From positions 1-64,000 of the forward strand of contig CAKZQS010000042.1 in NCBI GenBank assembly GCA_937141935.1: DNA of 64,000 nucleotides. Direction: 5' to 3'. The first letter of the stretch is position 1; each line of letters opens with the position of its first letter. This stretch comes from an uncultured Ectothiorhodospiraceae bacterium (GTDB taxonomy: Bacteria; Pseudomonadota; Gammaproteobacteria; Nevskiales; Oceanococcaceae). Positions 10,602-19,798 of this stretch are shown piece after piece. A program made the position numbers and the translations under genes. The notes beneath the pieces were generated by a model, which ran no database searches, had not been told where the DNA came from, and worked only from the letters and a program-made list of their open reading frames with translations.

Positions 10602-11906
10602 TCAGGCGCGCGGGCTCAGCTCGGCCAGGCGGGCCTCCCAGGTGGCGTTCAGGGCCGGGTCAACGCTGAGCTTGAGCGCGCGGCGCAGGTTCAGCCTCGC
10701 CGCGCGGCGCTCGCCCAGTTGCCATTGCACCTCGGCCAGCGTGGCGTAGAACATCGCTTCGCGCGGTTGCAGCCGCAGCGCCTCCAGGACCGGGTCCAGC
10801 GCCTGCCGCGCGCGGCCCGCGTGCAGGGCGCGCAGGGCGCGCTCGTGGTGGTAATAGGGGTTGCGCGCCTGCACGCGGTCCAGCTCGGCCTGCATCAGTC
10901 CCGCCTGCGCGTACTGCCGCTGTGCGCGATACAGGTTCAGCAGGTTCTGCCGCGCGGCCGTGGTGCGCGGCGCGCGTTCCAGGGCCGCCAGCCAGGCGGA
11001 CTCGGCCGCGGCCGCAACGCCGGCACGCCGGTACAGCACGCCCAGGTTGACCCAGGGCGCGGCCGCCTGGGCTTCGGTCTCGATCGCCAGCCGCAGGCGG
11101 GCGAAGGCCTCGCGCATGTCGCCGCGCTGCAGCGACTCGGCCGCGAGGTTGTTGTAGTGCAGCGCGCGGGCGTGCGCATCGCTGATGATCCGCCGCGGGT
11201 AGCTGCGGTTGCCCAGGTCCGGGTTGAAATCGACCTCCAGCTTCTGCCCGCCGCGGGTCACGATCAGCGCATTCACGTGGCGGTATTGCAGCAGCAGGTC
11301 GCCCGCCTGCTCGGAGAGCACGGGCACATCCACCAGCTGGTAGCGGGCCGACAGCCCCAGGCCGCGGGTCAGCGCGATGGTCAGGTGGGTGAAGGACAGG
11401 CAGTTGCCACGGCCGCTGTGAAAGGTGTGGCTCGCGCTGTGGGTGTCGCGCGCCGCGTAGTCGATCTCCAGCCGCCCGGCGTAGCGCAGCTCGCGCAGCA
11501 GCGCCTGCAGCCGCGCGCGCTCGTCGGCATGCGGGCGCGTGATGACGCGGTGCAGGAAATCGTCCATCGCGGCGTCGCTGGCCAGCAGGTCGCGGGGCAG
11601 GTCGGCGGCGGCCGCCGGGGGGCGCGTGAACAGCAGGCGGCCCGAGACCAGCGTGGCTTCGTCCACCCCGCCCAGCGTGGCGGTCGGTGCCGGGGGCAGG
11701 GTGCTGCAGGCCGGCAGCAGCAGGGCCAGCACCAGAAGCAACAGGATGACGCCACGCCACGCCGAAGCGCTGGGGCCGCGTTTCGAGCGGCGCAGGGCGC
11801 CAGGGGCGGACAACAGAGGGAAGGCTGGCCCCCGCAGGGGGCGCCGAGGGTGGCGGTGGGCAGGGCCCGCGGTGGGCGCCTGTCGCCGCGGCGGCGTTGC
11901 AGGCAT
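10602..11906 (-). CDS. Transglutaminase-like TPR lipoprotein
   Basis: This 434-residue protein has a lipobox (LLLPACST, Cys67) after a hydrophobic stretch at about 53-64, so it is probably a membrane-anchored lipoprotein. The start at 11906 has a strong ribosome binding site (GAGGAGGAG), but it gives an unusually long basic N-region of 50 residues; a TTG codon 31 codons in is an alternative. The middle has a transglutaminase-like catalytic set: Cys in RGNCLSFTHLT, His in YRHVNALIV and Asp in LEVDFNPDLG. The C-terminal part, from about residue 235, consists of TPR-like helix pairs. The substrate is unknown. It is divergent from the ferredoxin gene, with only 64 nt between starts. Confidence 0.8.
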   Translation of the reverse strand: MPATPPRRQAPTAGPAHRHPRRPLRGPAFPLLSAPGALRRSKRGPSASAWRGVILLLLVLALLLPACSTLPPAPTATLGGVDEATLVSGRLLFTRPPAAAADLPRDLLASDAAMDDFLHRVITRPHADERARLQALLRELRYAGRLEIDYAARDTHSASHTFHSGRGNCLSFTHLTIALTRGLGLSARYQLVDVPVLSEQAGDLLLQYRHVNALIVTRGGQKLEVDFNPDLGNRSYPRRIISDAHARALHYNNLAAESLQRGDMREAFARLRLAIETEAQAAAPWVNLGVLYRRAGVAAAAESAWLAALERAPRTTAARQNLLNLYRAQRQYAQAGLMQAELDRVQARNPYYHHERALRALHAGRARQALDPVLEALRLQPREAMFYATLAEVQWQLGERRAARLNLRRALKLSVDPALNATWEARLAELSPRA

Positions 11907-11970
11907 CGCACTCCTCCTCGCCGGGGCAGCCGCACCCCGGCCGGCAAGCCCAGTATGCTCCCATCCCGAG

Positions 11971-12381
11971 ATGGCGGCGAGTCCCACACCCCCGAAGCCC
12001 CGCGGCTGCTGGCCCCGGTTCTGGTCCTGGCTCCGTCGGCGGCCCGCTCGGGCCGCCGCCGCGGCGCCGGCCGGCGCCGTGCATGCCGTGCGCCTGGAGC
12101 CCAGCGGGCGTGTCTTGCGCGTGGCCGCGGGGCAAAGCGTGCTGGAGGCCGCGCTGGCGGCCGGGCTGCCTTTCCCGCACCAGTGCAAGGCCGCCATGTG
12201 CCGCAGCTGCCGCTGCACGCTGCAGGCCGGCCGCATTGCCAGCCGCAAGCCCCAGCACCCGCCACTGAGCCTGGACGAGCAGGCCCAGGGGCTGATCCTG
12301 GCCTGCCAGACCGAGCCGCGCAGCGACCTGGTCATTGCCGTCGAAGCGCGCGGCAACCGCCCGATACCCCCGGCCCCCTGA
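11971..12381 (+). CDS. [2Fe-2S] ferredoxin-type protein
   Basis: This 136-residue protein has a basic, Trp/Arg-rich N-terminal extension of about 38 residues and then a plant-type [2Fe-2S] ferredoxin domain. The ligands are Cys72, Cys77, Cys80 (HQCKAAMCRSCRC, C-x4-C-x2-C) and Cys112 (LACQTEP), the normal spacing. It would carry electrons to an unknown oxygenase or reductase. The N-terminal extension could be membrane-interacting, but no clear helix is seen. Its start lies 64 nt from the divergent lipoprotein gene; the WYL regulator gene follows after 22 nt. Confidence 0.85.
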   Translation: MAASPTPPKPRGCWPRFWSWLRRRPARAAAAAPAGAVHAVRLEPSGRVLRVAAGQSVLEAALAAGLPFPHQCKAAMCRSCRCTLQAGRIASRKPQHPPLSLDEQAQGLILACQTEPRSDLVIAVEARGNRPIPPAP

Positions 12382-12403
12382 ACCACCGACCCACGAGCCG
12401 ACC

Positions 12404-13366
12404 ATGGACAAGTTCGACCGCATCTACGAGCTGCACCGGTTGTTTTCCGGCCGCCGCGTGCCGATCTCGATGGAAGAGATCATGCAGCGCATGGAATGCT
12501 CGCGGGCCACGGCCAAGCGCGGTATCGAAACGCTGCGCGACCAGCTCAACGCCCCGCTGGTCTACGACCGCGAACGCAACGGCTACCTCTACGCGGCGGG
12601 GCAGGATGCCTGGGAGCTGCCGGGCTTGTGGCTGACCAGCCGCGAGCTGGTGGCGATGCTGGCGGCAATCAAGTTTCTGGGCGAATCGGGGCAGGGCATG
12701 GTCAGCGAGATGCTGCGGCCCTTCCGGCAAAAGCTGGAGCAGATCCTGGCGGGCAAGTACACCGGCGCCGGTGAGCTGATTCGTCGCGTGCGCATCCTGT
12801 CGATGAACGCCCGCCCGCAAGGCGACTGGTTCCACATCGTGGCCGAGGGGCTGGCCCGGCGCCGGCAGGTGGCCATGCATTACCACGACCGGGCCCGCGA
12901 CCAGCACTCCGAGCGCACCGTCTCGCCGCAGCGCCTGGTGCACTACCGCGATGTCTGGTACCTGGACGCCTGGTGCCACAGCCGCCAGGGGCTGCGCACC
13001 TTCTCGCTGGATCGCATCAGCCACGCCCGGGTGGTCGAAGAGCCGGCGCGGGATGTGGGCGAGGCCCAGCTCGACGCCGAGCTGGCCGCCAGCTACGGCA
13101 TCTTTTCCGGCGCCCCGCAGGCCACCGCGGATCTGGTGTTCAGCGCGCGCGCGGCACGCTGGGTGCGCAGCGAAACCTGGCATCGCGACCAGCAGGGCGA
13201 GGACCTGGACGACGGCCGCTACCGCCTGCAGGTGCCTTACGGCCAGCCCACGGAGTTGCTGCGCGACATCCTGCGCTTTGGCGCCGATGTGGAGGTGCGC
13301 GGGCCGCAGGCCCTGCGCGCGGCGCTACGCGAGGAGCTCGCGGCCACGCTGCACCAGTACGACTAG
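12404..13366 (+). CDS. WYL-domain transcriptional regulator
   Basis: This 320-residue protein has an N-terminal HTH_11-type helix-turn-helix (residues about 3-60, MDKFDRIYELHRLFSGRR and CSRATAKRGIETLRDQL) and a WYL ligand-binding domain in the middle (VSPQRLVHYRDVWYLDAWCH, then RTFSLDRI). The C-terminal WCX-like extension is present (ADLVFSARAARWVRSETWH). Such proteins sense nucleotides or nucleic acid and repress or activate nearby genes. The ATG at 12404 gives the conserved MDKFDRIYELHRL start. It follows the ferredoxin gene closely, but its target is unknown. Confidence 0.9.
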   Translation: MDKFDRIYELHRLFSGRRVPISMEEIMQRMECSRATAKRGIETLRDQLNAPLVYDRERNGYLYAAGQDAWELPGLWLTSRELVAMLAAIKFLGESGQGMVSEMLRPFRQKLEQILAGKYTGAGELIRRVRILSMNARPQGDWFHIVAEGLARRRQVAMHYHDRARDQHSERTVSPQRLVHYRDVWYLDAWCHSRQGLRTFSLDRISHARVVEEPARDVGEAQLDAELAASYGIFSGAPQATADLVFSARAARWVRSETWHRDQQGEDLDDGRYRLQVPYGQPTELLRDILRFGADVEVRGPQALRAALREELAATLHQYD

Positions 13367-13493
13367 GGTTACCCACGGCGCCACCGCGCCATCACCCCCA
13401 CGACATTACCCCCGCAACATCACCCCCGCGCCGTAGCCCCTCTGAGCTGTGGCAGCCGTCTGCCGCGGCCGGGACCGGGGCCGCCGTCGGCGC

Positions 13494-15128
13494 TCAGGCC
13501 GCCTGGGCGGCCGCGGCCGTCGCCGGCGACGCGCCCTGGTCTTCCAGAATCATCCTCGCCGCCTTCTCACCGATCACCATGCAGGGCGCGTTGGTGTTGC
13601 CGTGCGGTACCGTGGGCATGATCGAGGCATCGGCGATGCGCAGCCCGTCGATGCCGTGCACGCGCAGGCGCGCATCCACCACGGCCAGCTCGTCGCCGCC
13701 CATGCGGCAGCTGCCCACCGGGTGGTAAACGGTCTCGGCATTGCGGCGGATCGCGGCGTCGATCTCTTCGTCGCTCTGCACCTTGGGGCCGGGGAAGATC
13801 TCCTCGCCCCGGTGCGGCGCGAAGGCCGGCTGGCCGATGATCTTGCGCACCAGCTTGATGCCGGCGCGCAGCTTGGCGATGTCGTTGGGATGGCTCAGGT
13901 ACATGGGGTCGATGGCCGGGTCGGCCAGCGGGTCGGCGCTGGCCAGGCTGATGCGGCCGCGGCTTTCCGGCTCCAGATCGCAAACGTGGATCGAGAAGCC
14001 ATAGCCATAGCGCAGCACGCGGGCATGGTCCTCCAGCCGCGAGGGCACGAAATGGAACTGCAGGTCGGGCACGGCCTTGTCCGGCGCCGAGCGGGCGAAG
14101 CCCCCGGCCTCGGCGGCGTTGGAGGCGAACATGCCGCGGCCGGAGAGCATGTAGCGGGTCAGTTCGCTCAGCGTTTTGGGCACCGCGCTCAGCGCCAGGC
14201 CCACGGACGCGTGGGTCTTGCAGTGGTAGCTGAGGATGTAGTCCAGGTGGTCCTGCAGGTTGCGGCCGACGCCGGGCAGGGCGTGCACGACGTCGATGCC
14301 GTGCGGGGTCAGGTCCTCGGGGTCGCCAATGCCGGAGAGCTGCAGGATCTGCGGGGTGTTGATGGCGCCGGCGGCCAGCACCACCTCGCGGCTGGCACGC
14401 AGCAGCTCGCCCTCGCCGCCGCCCTTGGGCGGGCACAGCTGCACGCCCACGGCGCGGCCGTCTTCCACCACCACCCGCGCCACCTGGGCGCCGGTGCGGA
14501 TCGTCAGGTTGGGCCGCGACAGCACCGGCCGCAAAAAGGCCACCGCGGCGCTGCAGCGCTTGCCCTGCTTTTGCGTGACCTGGAAGGGGCCCACGCCCTC
14601 CAGCTCGGCGCCATTGAAATCGGTGTTCAGGGGTAGGCCGGCCTGCTGCCCGGCCTCGACCCACAGGCGGCTGAGCAGGTTGGGCTCGGCCACGTCGGCC
14701 ACGTTCAGCTCGCCCTGCGTGCCGTGGTAGGCATCCTTCAGGCGCTCGTTGGCCTCGTGCGCGCGAAACAGCGGCAGCAGCTCCTCGTAGCTCCAGCCCT
14801 CGTTGCCCAGCGCCGCCCAGTGGTCGTAGTCGCAGGCGTGGCCGCGCATGTAGACCATGGCGTTGATGCTGGAGGAGCCGCCCAGGGTCTTGCCGCGCGG
14901 GCAGTACATCGGCCGCTCGTCGCAGGCGGCCTGCGGCACCGTATCGAAGCCCCAGTTGCGGGCATTCTTGCGGATCAGGCCGATCACGCCAAAGGGCATG
15001 TGCACCAGCGCCGAGTTGTCGGCGGGCCCGGCTTCCAGCAGCAGCACCTTGTGGCCGGGGTCGGCGCTGAGCCGGTTGGCCAGCACGCAGCCCGCGCTGC
15101 CCGCGCCAATAATGATGGTGTCGTACAT
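13494..15128 (-). CDS. GMC family FAD-dependent oxidoreductase (choline/alcohol dehydrogenase-like)
   Basis: This 544-residue flavoprotein belongs to the glucose-methanol-choline family. It starts with the FAD-binding motif YDTIIIGAGSAGCVLANRLS, has the PROSITE-type signature PRGKTLGGSSSINAMVYMRG, and near the C-terminus the active-site region YHPVGSCRMG. Members oxidise alcohols to aldehydes with FAD; AlkJ and BetA are relatives. Substrate cannot be decided from sequence; an aliphatic alcohol is plausible given the fatty-acid genes elsewhere in the window. It is transcribed away from the polysaccharide locus and has no obvious operon partner. Confidence 0.92.
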   Translation of the reverse strand: MYDTIIIGAGSAGCVLANRLSADPGHKVLLLEAGPADNSALVHMPFGVIGLIRKNARNWGFDTVPQAACDERPMYCPRGKTLGGSSSINAMVYMRGHACDYDHWAALGNEGWSYEELLPLFRAHEANERLKDAYHGTQGELNVADVAEPNLLSRLWVEAGQQAGLPLNTDFNGAELEGVGPFQVTQKQGKRCSAAVAFLRPVLSRPNLTIRTGAQVARVVVEDGRAVGVQLCPPKGGGEGELLRASREVVLAAGAINTPQILQLSGIGDPEDLTPHGIDVVHALPGVGRNLQDHLDYILSYHCKTHASVGLALSAVPKTLSELTRYMLSGRGMFASNAAEAGGFARSAPDKAVPDLQFHFVPSRLEDHARVLRYGYGFSIHVCDLEPESRGRISLASADPLADPAIDPMYLSHPNDIAKLRAGIKLVRKIIGQPAFAPHRGEEIFPGPKVQSDEEIDAAIRRNAETVYHPVGSCRMGGDELAVVDARLRVHGIDGLRIADASIMPTVPHGNTNAPCMVIGEKAARMILEDQGASPATAAAAQAA

Positions 15129-15221
15129 CGCAGCCGTCCTGTCTCACTCCTGCCCGGCAGGCTAGCAGAAGGCCCCGGCCCGGCATACGCCCCGCGCGCG
15201 GGCGCTCAATTAAACTGGACG

Positions 15222-15268
15222 GGCTCGCGCATCGCCCCGAGTTGGGGCGCCGGATGCGGGAGCGAGCC
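15222..15268 (+). other. Bulged stem-loop in the polysaccharide operon leader
   Basis: GGCTCGC, GCATC and GCCCC (15222-15238) pair in order with GGGGC, GATGC and GCGAGCC (15244-15268), giving 17 perfect base pairs with two 4-nt bulges only on the 3' side (GCCG and GGGA) and a GAGTT loop. It lies 68 nt upstream of the first sugar-nucleotide gene, in the 208-nt divergent region, and has no T-tract. A regulatory leader RNA is possible. Confidence 0.6.
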
Positions 15269-15336
15269 GCGAGGCGCGTGACCTTGGTCCATGGGGGTGG
15301 CCAGCACGCGCGCACTTCCCTTGAAATAGGCGAATC

Positions 15337-16359
15337 ATGAACATCCTGCTGACCGGGCACGCCGGCTTTATCGGCTATCACACCGCCAGGGCCCTGCTGG
15401 CGCGTGGCGACAGCGTCGTGGGCGTGGACATCGTCAACGACTACTACGACCCCGCGCTCAAGCGCGCCCGGCTGGAGCGCCTGGCGCAGATGCCGCTGGC
15501 CGCCGGGCAGCACTACGCCAGCCACGAGATCGACATCGCCGACGCGCCGGCGCTGCGCGAGCTCTTCGCCGCGCAGCGCTTCGACCGGGTGATCCACCTG
15601 GCCGCACAGGCCGGCGTGCGCCATTCGCTGAGCCACCCGGAGGACTACACCCGGGCCAATGTCGACGGCACGCTGAACATTCTGGAGGGCTGCCGCCACC
15701 ACGAGGTGGCGCACCTGACCTACGCCAGCACCAGCAGCGTGTACGGCGCCAACACGGCGATGCCCTTCTCGGAGCACCACGGGGTGAACCACCCGCTGGC
15801 GATTTATGCCGCCACCAAGCGCTGCTGCGAGCTGATGGCGCATTCCTATTCGCACCTGTACCGGCTGCCCACCACCGGCCTGCGCTTTTTCACCGTGTAC
15901 GGCCCCTGGGGCCGCCCGGACATGGCGCTGTTCCTGTTTACCCGCAACATCCTCGCGGGCAAGCCGATCCAGGTCTTCAACCATGGGCAGCACACGCGCG
16001 ATTTCACCTATGTGGATGACATCGTCGAGGGCGTGATCCGTGCCTCCGACCAGATCGCCGCGCCCAACCCCGACTGGGACCCGGCCCAGCCCGACCCGGC
16101 CAGCAGCAACGCGCCCTGGCGGCTGTTCAATATCGGCAACAACCAGCCCGTGCAGCTGATGGACTACATCGGCGCCATTGAAGAGGCGCTGGGCCGCAAG
16201 GCCGAGCTGGAGCTGCTGCCGCTGCAGCCCGGGGATGTGCCGGACACCTATGCCGATGCCAGCGAACTCGACCGCGCCGTGGGCTACAAGCCGGCCACGC
16301 CGGTGAGCGAGGGCGTGGCCCGCTTCGTGTCCTGGTACCGCGAGTATTACGACTGCTAA
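15337..16359 (+). CDS. UDP-glucuronate 4-epimerase
   Basis: This 340-residue short-chain dehydrogenase-type epimerase starts with the NAD motif [18 protein letters not shown] and has [20 protein letters not shown], a hallmark of the CapI/LpsL/WbnF UDP-glucuronate 4-epimerases. The catalytic elements are STSSVYG and the YAATK (YxxxK) pair. It interconverts UDP-glucuronate and UDP-galacturonate for capsule or exopolysaccharide synthesis. The His in place of the usual small residue in GxAGFIG is slightly unusual. It is the first gene of the locus; the UDP-sugar dehydrogenase gene follows after 22 nt. Confidence 0.92.
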   Translation: MNILLTGHAGFIGYHTARALLARGDSVVGVDIVNDYYDPALKRARLERLAQMPLAAGQHYASHEIDIADAPALRELFAAQRFDRVIHLAAQAGVRHSLSHPEDYTRANVDGTLNILEGCRHHEVAHLTYASTSSVYGANTAMPFSEHHGVNHPLAIYAATKRCCELMAHSYSHLYRLPTTGLRFFTVYGPWGRPDMALFLFTRNILAGKPIQVFNHGQHTRDFTYVDDIVEGVIRASDQIAAPNPDWDPAQPDPASSNAPWRLFNIGNNQPVQLMDYIGAIEEALGRKAELELLPLQPGDVPDTYADASELDRAVGYKPATPVSEGVARFVSWYREYYDC

Positions 16360-16381
16360 CGCACCCTTGTAAGGAAGCCTG

Positions 16382-17668
16382 ATGCCTGCCGCACTGCCTG
16401 CACTCGACGACATCCGCATCGCCGTCATCGGCCTGGGCTACGTGGGCCTGCCGCTGGCCGTGGAGTTCGGCAAGCGGCGCCCGGTGGTCGGCTTTGACAT
16501 CAAGCCGGCGCGCATCGAGGAGCTCAAGGCCGGCCGCGACAGCACGCTGGAGGTGGAGCCCGCCGAGCTGGAGCAGGCCGAGCGCCTGCAGTTCACGACC
16601 GACCTCGAGGCGCTGCGCAGCTGCAACGTCTACATCGTCACCGTGCCCACGCCGATTGACGAGCACCGCCGCCCGGACCTGGGCCCGCTGAGCGCGGCCA
16701 GCCACAGCGTCGCGCAGGTGCTCTCGCGCGGCGACATCGTGATCTACGAGTCCACCGTGTACCCCGGCGCCACCGAGGAGGACTGCGTGCCGGTGCTGGA
16801 GCAGGGCTCCGGGCTGCGCTTCAACGAGGACTTCTACTGCGGCTACAGCCCCGAGCGCATCAACCCGGGCGACCGCCAGCACCGCATCACCAGCATCAAG
16901 AAGGTCACCGCCGGCTCCACGCCGGAGGCGGCCGAGCTGATCGACGCGCTGTACGCCAGCATCATCACCGCCGGCACGCACCTGGCGCCGAGCATCCGCG
17001 TGGCCGAGGCCGCCAAGGTCATCGAGAACACGCAGCGCGACGTGAACATCGCGCTGGTCAACGAGCTGGCGCTGATCTTCAACCGCCTGGGCATCGACAC
17101 CGAGGATGTGCTGACCGCTGCCGGCACCAAGTGGAATTTTTTGCCCTTCAAGCCCGGGCTGGTCGGCGGCCACTGCATTGGCGTGGACCCCTACTACCTG
17201 ACCCACAAGGCGCAGTCGATTGGCTACCACCCGGAGATCATCCTGGCTGGCCGGCGGCTGAATGACGCGATGGGCAGCTACGTGGCCAGCCGGCTGGTCA
17301 AGGCCATGCTGCAGCGCAAGATCACCGTCAACGGCGCCCGCGTGCTGGTGATGGGGCTGACCTTCAAGGAAAACTGCCCCGACCTGCGCAACACCAAGAT
17401 CACCGACATCATCCGCGAGCTGGAGGACTACAACATCGCCGTGGATGTCTGCGACCCGATGGCCAATGCCGACGAGGCCGCCGAGCACCTGGGCGTGCGC
17501 CTGAGCGAGCCCGAGCCCGGCGCCTACGATGCCATCGTGCTGGCCGTGGGCCACCGCCAGTTCGCCGAATTGGGCGAGGCGGGCATTCGCCGCCTGGGGC
17601 GCGAGGGGCATGTGATCTTTGACCTCAAGCACCTGCTGCCGCGCGAGGCGGCGGAGCTGCGGCTGTGA
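16382..17668 (+). CDS. UDP-sugar 6-dehydrogenase, TviB/WbpO-like
   Basis: This 428-residue NAD-dependent enzyme matches the nucleotide-sugar dehydrogenases of the TviB/WbpO type, which oxidise UDP-N-acetyl-hexosamines to the uronic acids; the UDP-glucose type is less similar. Visible features are [17 protein letters not shown] (NAD binding), the [10 protein letters not shown] block and the active-site region [20 protein letters not shown] with the catalytic Cys. The C-terminal third has [16 protein letters not shown]. It is preceded by the UDP-glucuronate epimerase gene, and its stop overlaps the GTG of galE (GTGA). Confidence 0.92.
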   Translation: MPAALPALDDIRIAVIGLGYVGLPLAVEFGKRRPVVGFDIKPARIEELKAGRDSTLEVEPAELEQAERLQFTTDLEALRSCNVYIVTVPTPIDEHRRPDLGPLSAASHSVAQVLSRGDIVIYESTVYPGATEEDCVPVLEQGSGLRFNEDFYCGYSPERINPGDRQHRITSIKKVTAGSTPEAAELIDALYASIITAGTHLAPSIRVAEAAKVIENTQRDVNIALVNELALIFNRLGIDTEDVLTAAGTKWNFLPFKPGLVGGHCIGVDPYYLTHKAQSIGYHPEIILAGRRLNDAMGSYVASRLVKAMLQRKITVNGARVLVMGLTFKENCPDLRNTKITDIIRELEDYNIAVDVCDPMANADEAAEHLGVRLSEPEPGAYDAIVLAVGHRQFAELGEAGIRRLGREGHVIFDLKHLLPREAAELRL

Positions 17669-18687
17669 GCGCGGCCCCCGTCCTGGTCACCGGCGGCGCC
17701 GGCTACATCGGCAGCCACACCACGCTGTGCCTGCTGCAGGCCGGTTTCGACGTGTTGGTGCTCGACAACCTCAGCAATTCCAGCCCCGAATCGCTGCGCC
17801 GCGTCGCGGAACTCGCCGGCCGCGCGCCCGTGTTCGTCGAAGCCGACCTGCGCGACCGCCAGGCGCTGGAGAACGTGTTTTCCCACTACCGGCCCGCCTC
17901 GGTGGTGCATTTCGCCGGCCTCAAGGCCGTGGGCGAGTCGGTAGAGCAGCCGCTGCGCTATTACGAGAACAACGTGCAGGGCAGCCTGGCGCTGTTCGAA
18001 GCCATGCAGGCGCATGACTGCGCGCAGCTGGTCTTCAGCTCCAGCGCCACGGTCTATGGCGACCCCGAGTCGCTGCCCATCGACGAGTCCGAGTCGATCA
18101 AGCCCACCAACCCCTACGGCCAGACCAAGGCCATGATCGAGCGCATCATCCTCGACTGGGGCCAGGCCTGGCCGGCGCTGCGCGGGCTGCTGCTGCGCTA
18201 TTTCAACCCGGTGGGCGCCCACCCCAGCGGGCGCATCGGCGAGGACCCGCAGGGCATCCCCAACAACCTGGTGCCCTTCATCTCCCAGGTGGCCGTGGGC
18301 CGGCGCGAGGCGCTGCAGATTTTTGGCAGCGACTGGCCCACGCCCGACGGCACCGGCGTGCGCGACTACATCCACGTCATGGACCTGGCCGAAGGGCATT
18401 TGGCCGCCTTGCGGGCACTGGACGGGCTTAACGGCGTGCAGCCGGTGAACCTGGGCACGGGGCAGGGCACCTCGGTGCGCGAGATGGTCGACCAGTTCGC
18501 CCGCGCCAGCAGCCGCGAGATCCCCGTGGTGGAGGCGCCGCGCCGCGCCGGCGACATTGCCACCTGCTATGCCGACCCCGGCCACGCCGCACAGCTGTTG
18601 AACTGGCGTGCCCGCCGCGGGGTGGACGAGATGTGCGCCGACACCTGGCGCTGGCAGCGCGACAACCCGCAGGGCTTCAAAATCTAG
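17665..18687 (+). CDS. galE: UDP-glucose 4-epimerase
   Basis: This 340-residue protein is GalE-like: [19 protein letters not shown], the catalytic SSSATVYG and YGQTK (YxxxK), and [19 protein letters not shown]. It interconverts UDP-glucose and UDP-galactose, or the N-acetyl forms. The start is GTG, overlapping the previous stop by 4 nt, so the three sugar-nucleotide genes form a coupled operon. It completes the precursor supply of the locus. Confidence 0.94.
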   Translation: MSAAPVLVTGGAGYIGSHTTLCLLQAGFDVLVLDNLSNSSPESLRRVAELAGRAPVFVEADLRDRQALENVFSHYRPASVVHFAGLKAVGESVEQPLRYYENNVQGSLALFEAMQAHDCAQLVFSSSATVYGDPESLPIDESESIKPTNPYGQTKAMIERIILDWGQAWPALRGLLLRYFNPVGAHPSGRIGEDPQGIPNNLVPFISQVAVGRREALQIFGSDWPTPDGTGVRDYIHVMDLAEGHLAALRALDGLNGVQPVNLGTGQGTSVREMVDQFARASSREIPVVEAPRRAGDIATCYADPGHAAQLLNWRARRGVDEMCADTWRWQRDNPQGFKI

Positions 18688-18858
18688 GCCGAAGCCGCCA
18701 CCGCCGCGGATTTTCGCGCTTTCGATAGCTTGGCAGCCAGCCTCAAAAAAAACAGGTGCGTTGCATCACGCATCGCGCTATGCTCAGGAAGGAGGTCTCA
18801 TATCCGCGGCGTGGGGTCGACGAGTGGGGCGTACAGAGGTCAAGCGGAGTAACCGGCA

Positions 18859-19725
18859 ATGAAGAAACAGTTCGTGATGGGGGCGGCTGTCGCCGTCGTA
18901 GCCGCTCTGGCGGCCTGCAGCAAGAGCGAAATCCCCCGCGAAGGCGACGGGGATGGCGGTGATTTCCGCAACATGAAGCTCTTCATGTCGCTCGGTGCCG
19001 TGTTTGGCGCCTCCTGCAACGTCATCGGTGACAGCGGTGCGGTGCTGGTCGCCGGCGTTCTCAGCAACGCGGATGGCTCCGTGGATGTTGGCAGTGTTGA
19101 GACCGACGAATTTCCGATCGTCGTGATCTGCAGTGGTGGCGCCTACTGGGATGAAGCCCTGGGCCAAAACGTGCCCTTGGATCCGGACGATACCGTCAGC
19201 TCGCTGGTTCCGGATGTGGCCACGCTGGACGGGCTGGGCGGCAACGTCGCGGTAACGCCGCTGACCGACCTGGCCGCGTCGCTTTACCAGTCGCTGCCCG
19301 TGGGCGACCGTGACGCAACCTCCGCCGCTGCGGCGCTCGATTCGATCCTCGACGCCATCGCCCCGGATCTGGCCGCCGACGGCAACGATCTGCTGACGCC
19401 GCCCGAGGTCGTTAACGAGGACGATCAGGATATCGACGGCTCGGATTTTGCGGCCGAGTACGCGGCCTACCTGGCTGGTCTGGCGGGGTCGGCGAACGAG
19501 CAAGGTCAGAACGCGATCCAGGCGCTGCGCGACTTGCGGCAGGACCTGCTGGGTGAGAACAACGACCTTGAGAACAGCAGCACGCTGCTGAGCCGCATCG
19601 TCGCGCGCGCGCGGACCTTCGTGCAGAACAATGCAGCGCTCTCGCAGCGGCTCAGCAACGACAGCTCCGGTGATGGCGTCGTGGACGATCCGGGCGGCGA
19701 CACCGGGCTCGGCGGCGGCACCTGA
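18859..19725 (+). CDS. Lipoprotein of unknown function
   Basis: This 288-residue protein begins with a textbook lipoprotein signal (MKKQFVMGAAVAVVAALAAC, lipidated Cys20) and Ser at +2, which predicts sorting to the outer membrane. The mature part is acidic, with a Gly/Asp-rich start (GDGDGGD), VTPLTDLAASL in the middle, and a C-terminal Gly/Asp tail. No family was recognised, but similar lipoproteins with a C-terminal low-complexity tail are common in gammaproteobacteria. It ends at a strong terminator and sits between the sugar genes and the export genes. Confidence 0.75.
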   Translation: MKKQFVMGAAVAVVAALAACSKSEIPREGDGDGGDFRNMKLFMSLGAVFGASCNVIGDSGAVLVAGVLSNADGSVDVGSVETDEFPIVVICSGGAYWDEALGQNVPLDPDDTVSSLVPDVATLDGLGGNVAVTPLTDLAASLYQSLPVGDRDATSAAAALDSILDAIAPDLAADGNDLLTPPEVVNEDDQDIDGSDFAAEYAAYLAGLAGSANEQGQNAIQALRDLRQDLLGENNDLENSSTLLSRIVARARTFVQNNAALSQRLSNDSSGDGVVDDPGGDTGLGGGT

Positions 19726-19765
19726 GTTCACGGGGCGTTTGAGCCCGGATTTCTAGCACTACTAA

Positions 19766-19796
19766 GCGCCAGCCCCTGCGGCTGGCGCGGTTTTTT
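19766..19796 (+). terminator. Rho-independent terminator
   Basis: GCGCCAGCC (19766-19774) pairs perfectly with GGCTGGCGC (19780-19788) and is followed by GG and six T. It closes the lipoprotein gene. The T-tract ends only 2 nt before the ATG of the next gene. Confidence 0.93.
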
Positions 19797-19798
19797 CT

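Noticed and set aside
10719-12635. Long plus-strand open frame opposite the lipoprotein gene
   Set aside because: It overlaps the well-supported lipoprotein, ferredoxin and WYL genes in a different frame and has no recognisable domain.
12973-13728. Open frame across the end of the WYL gene
   Set aside because: It overlaps two supported genes in another frame and is Arg/Ala/Pro-rich as expected for a shadow frame.
15129-15336. ops or JUMPStart element before the polysaccharide operon
   Set aside because: The GGCGGTAG core was looked for and not found.
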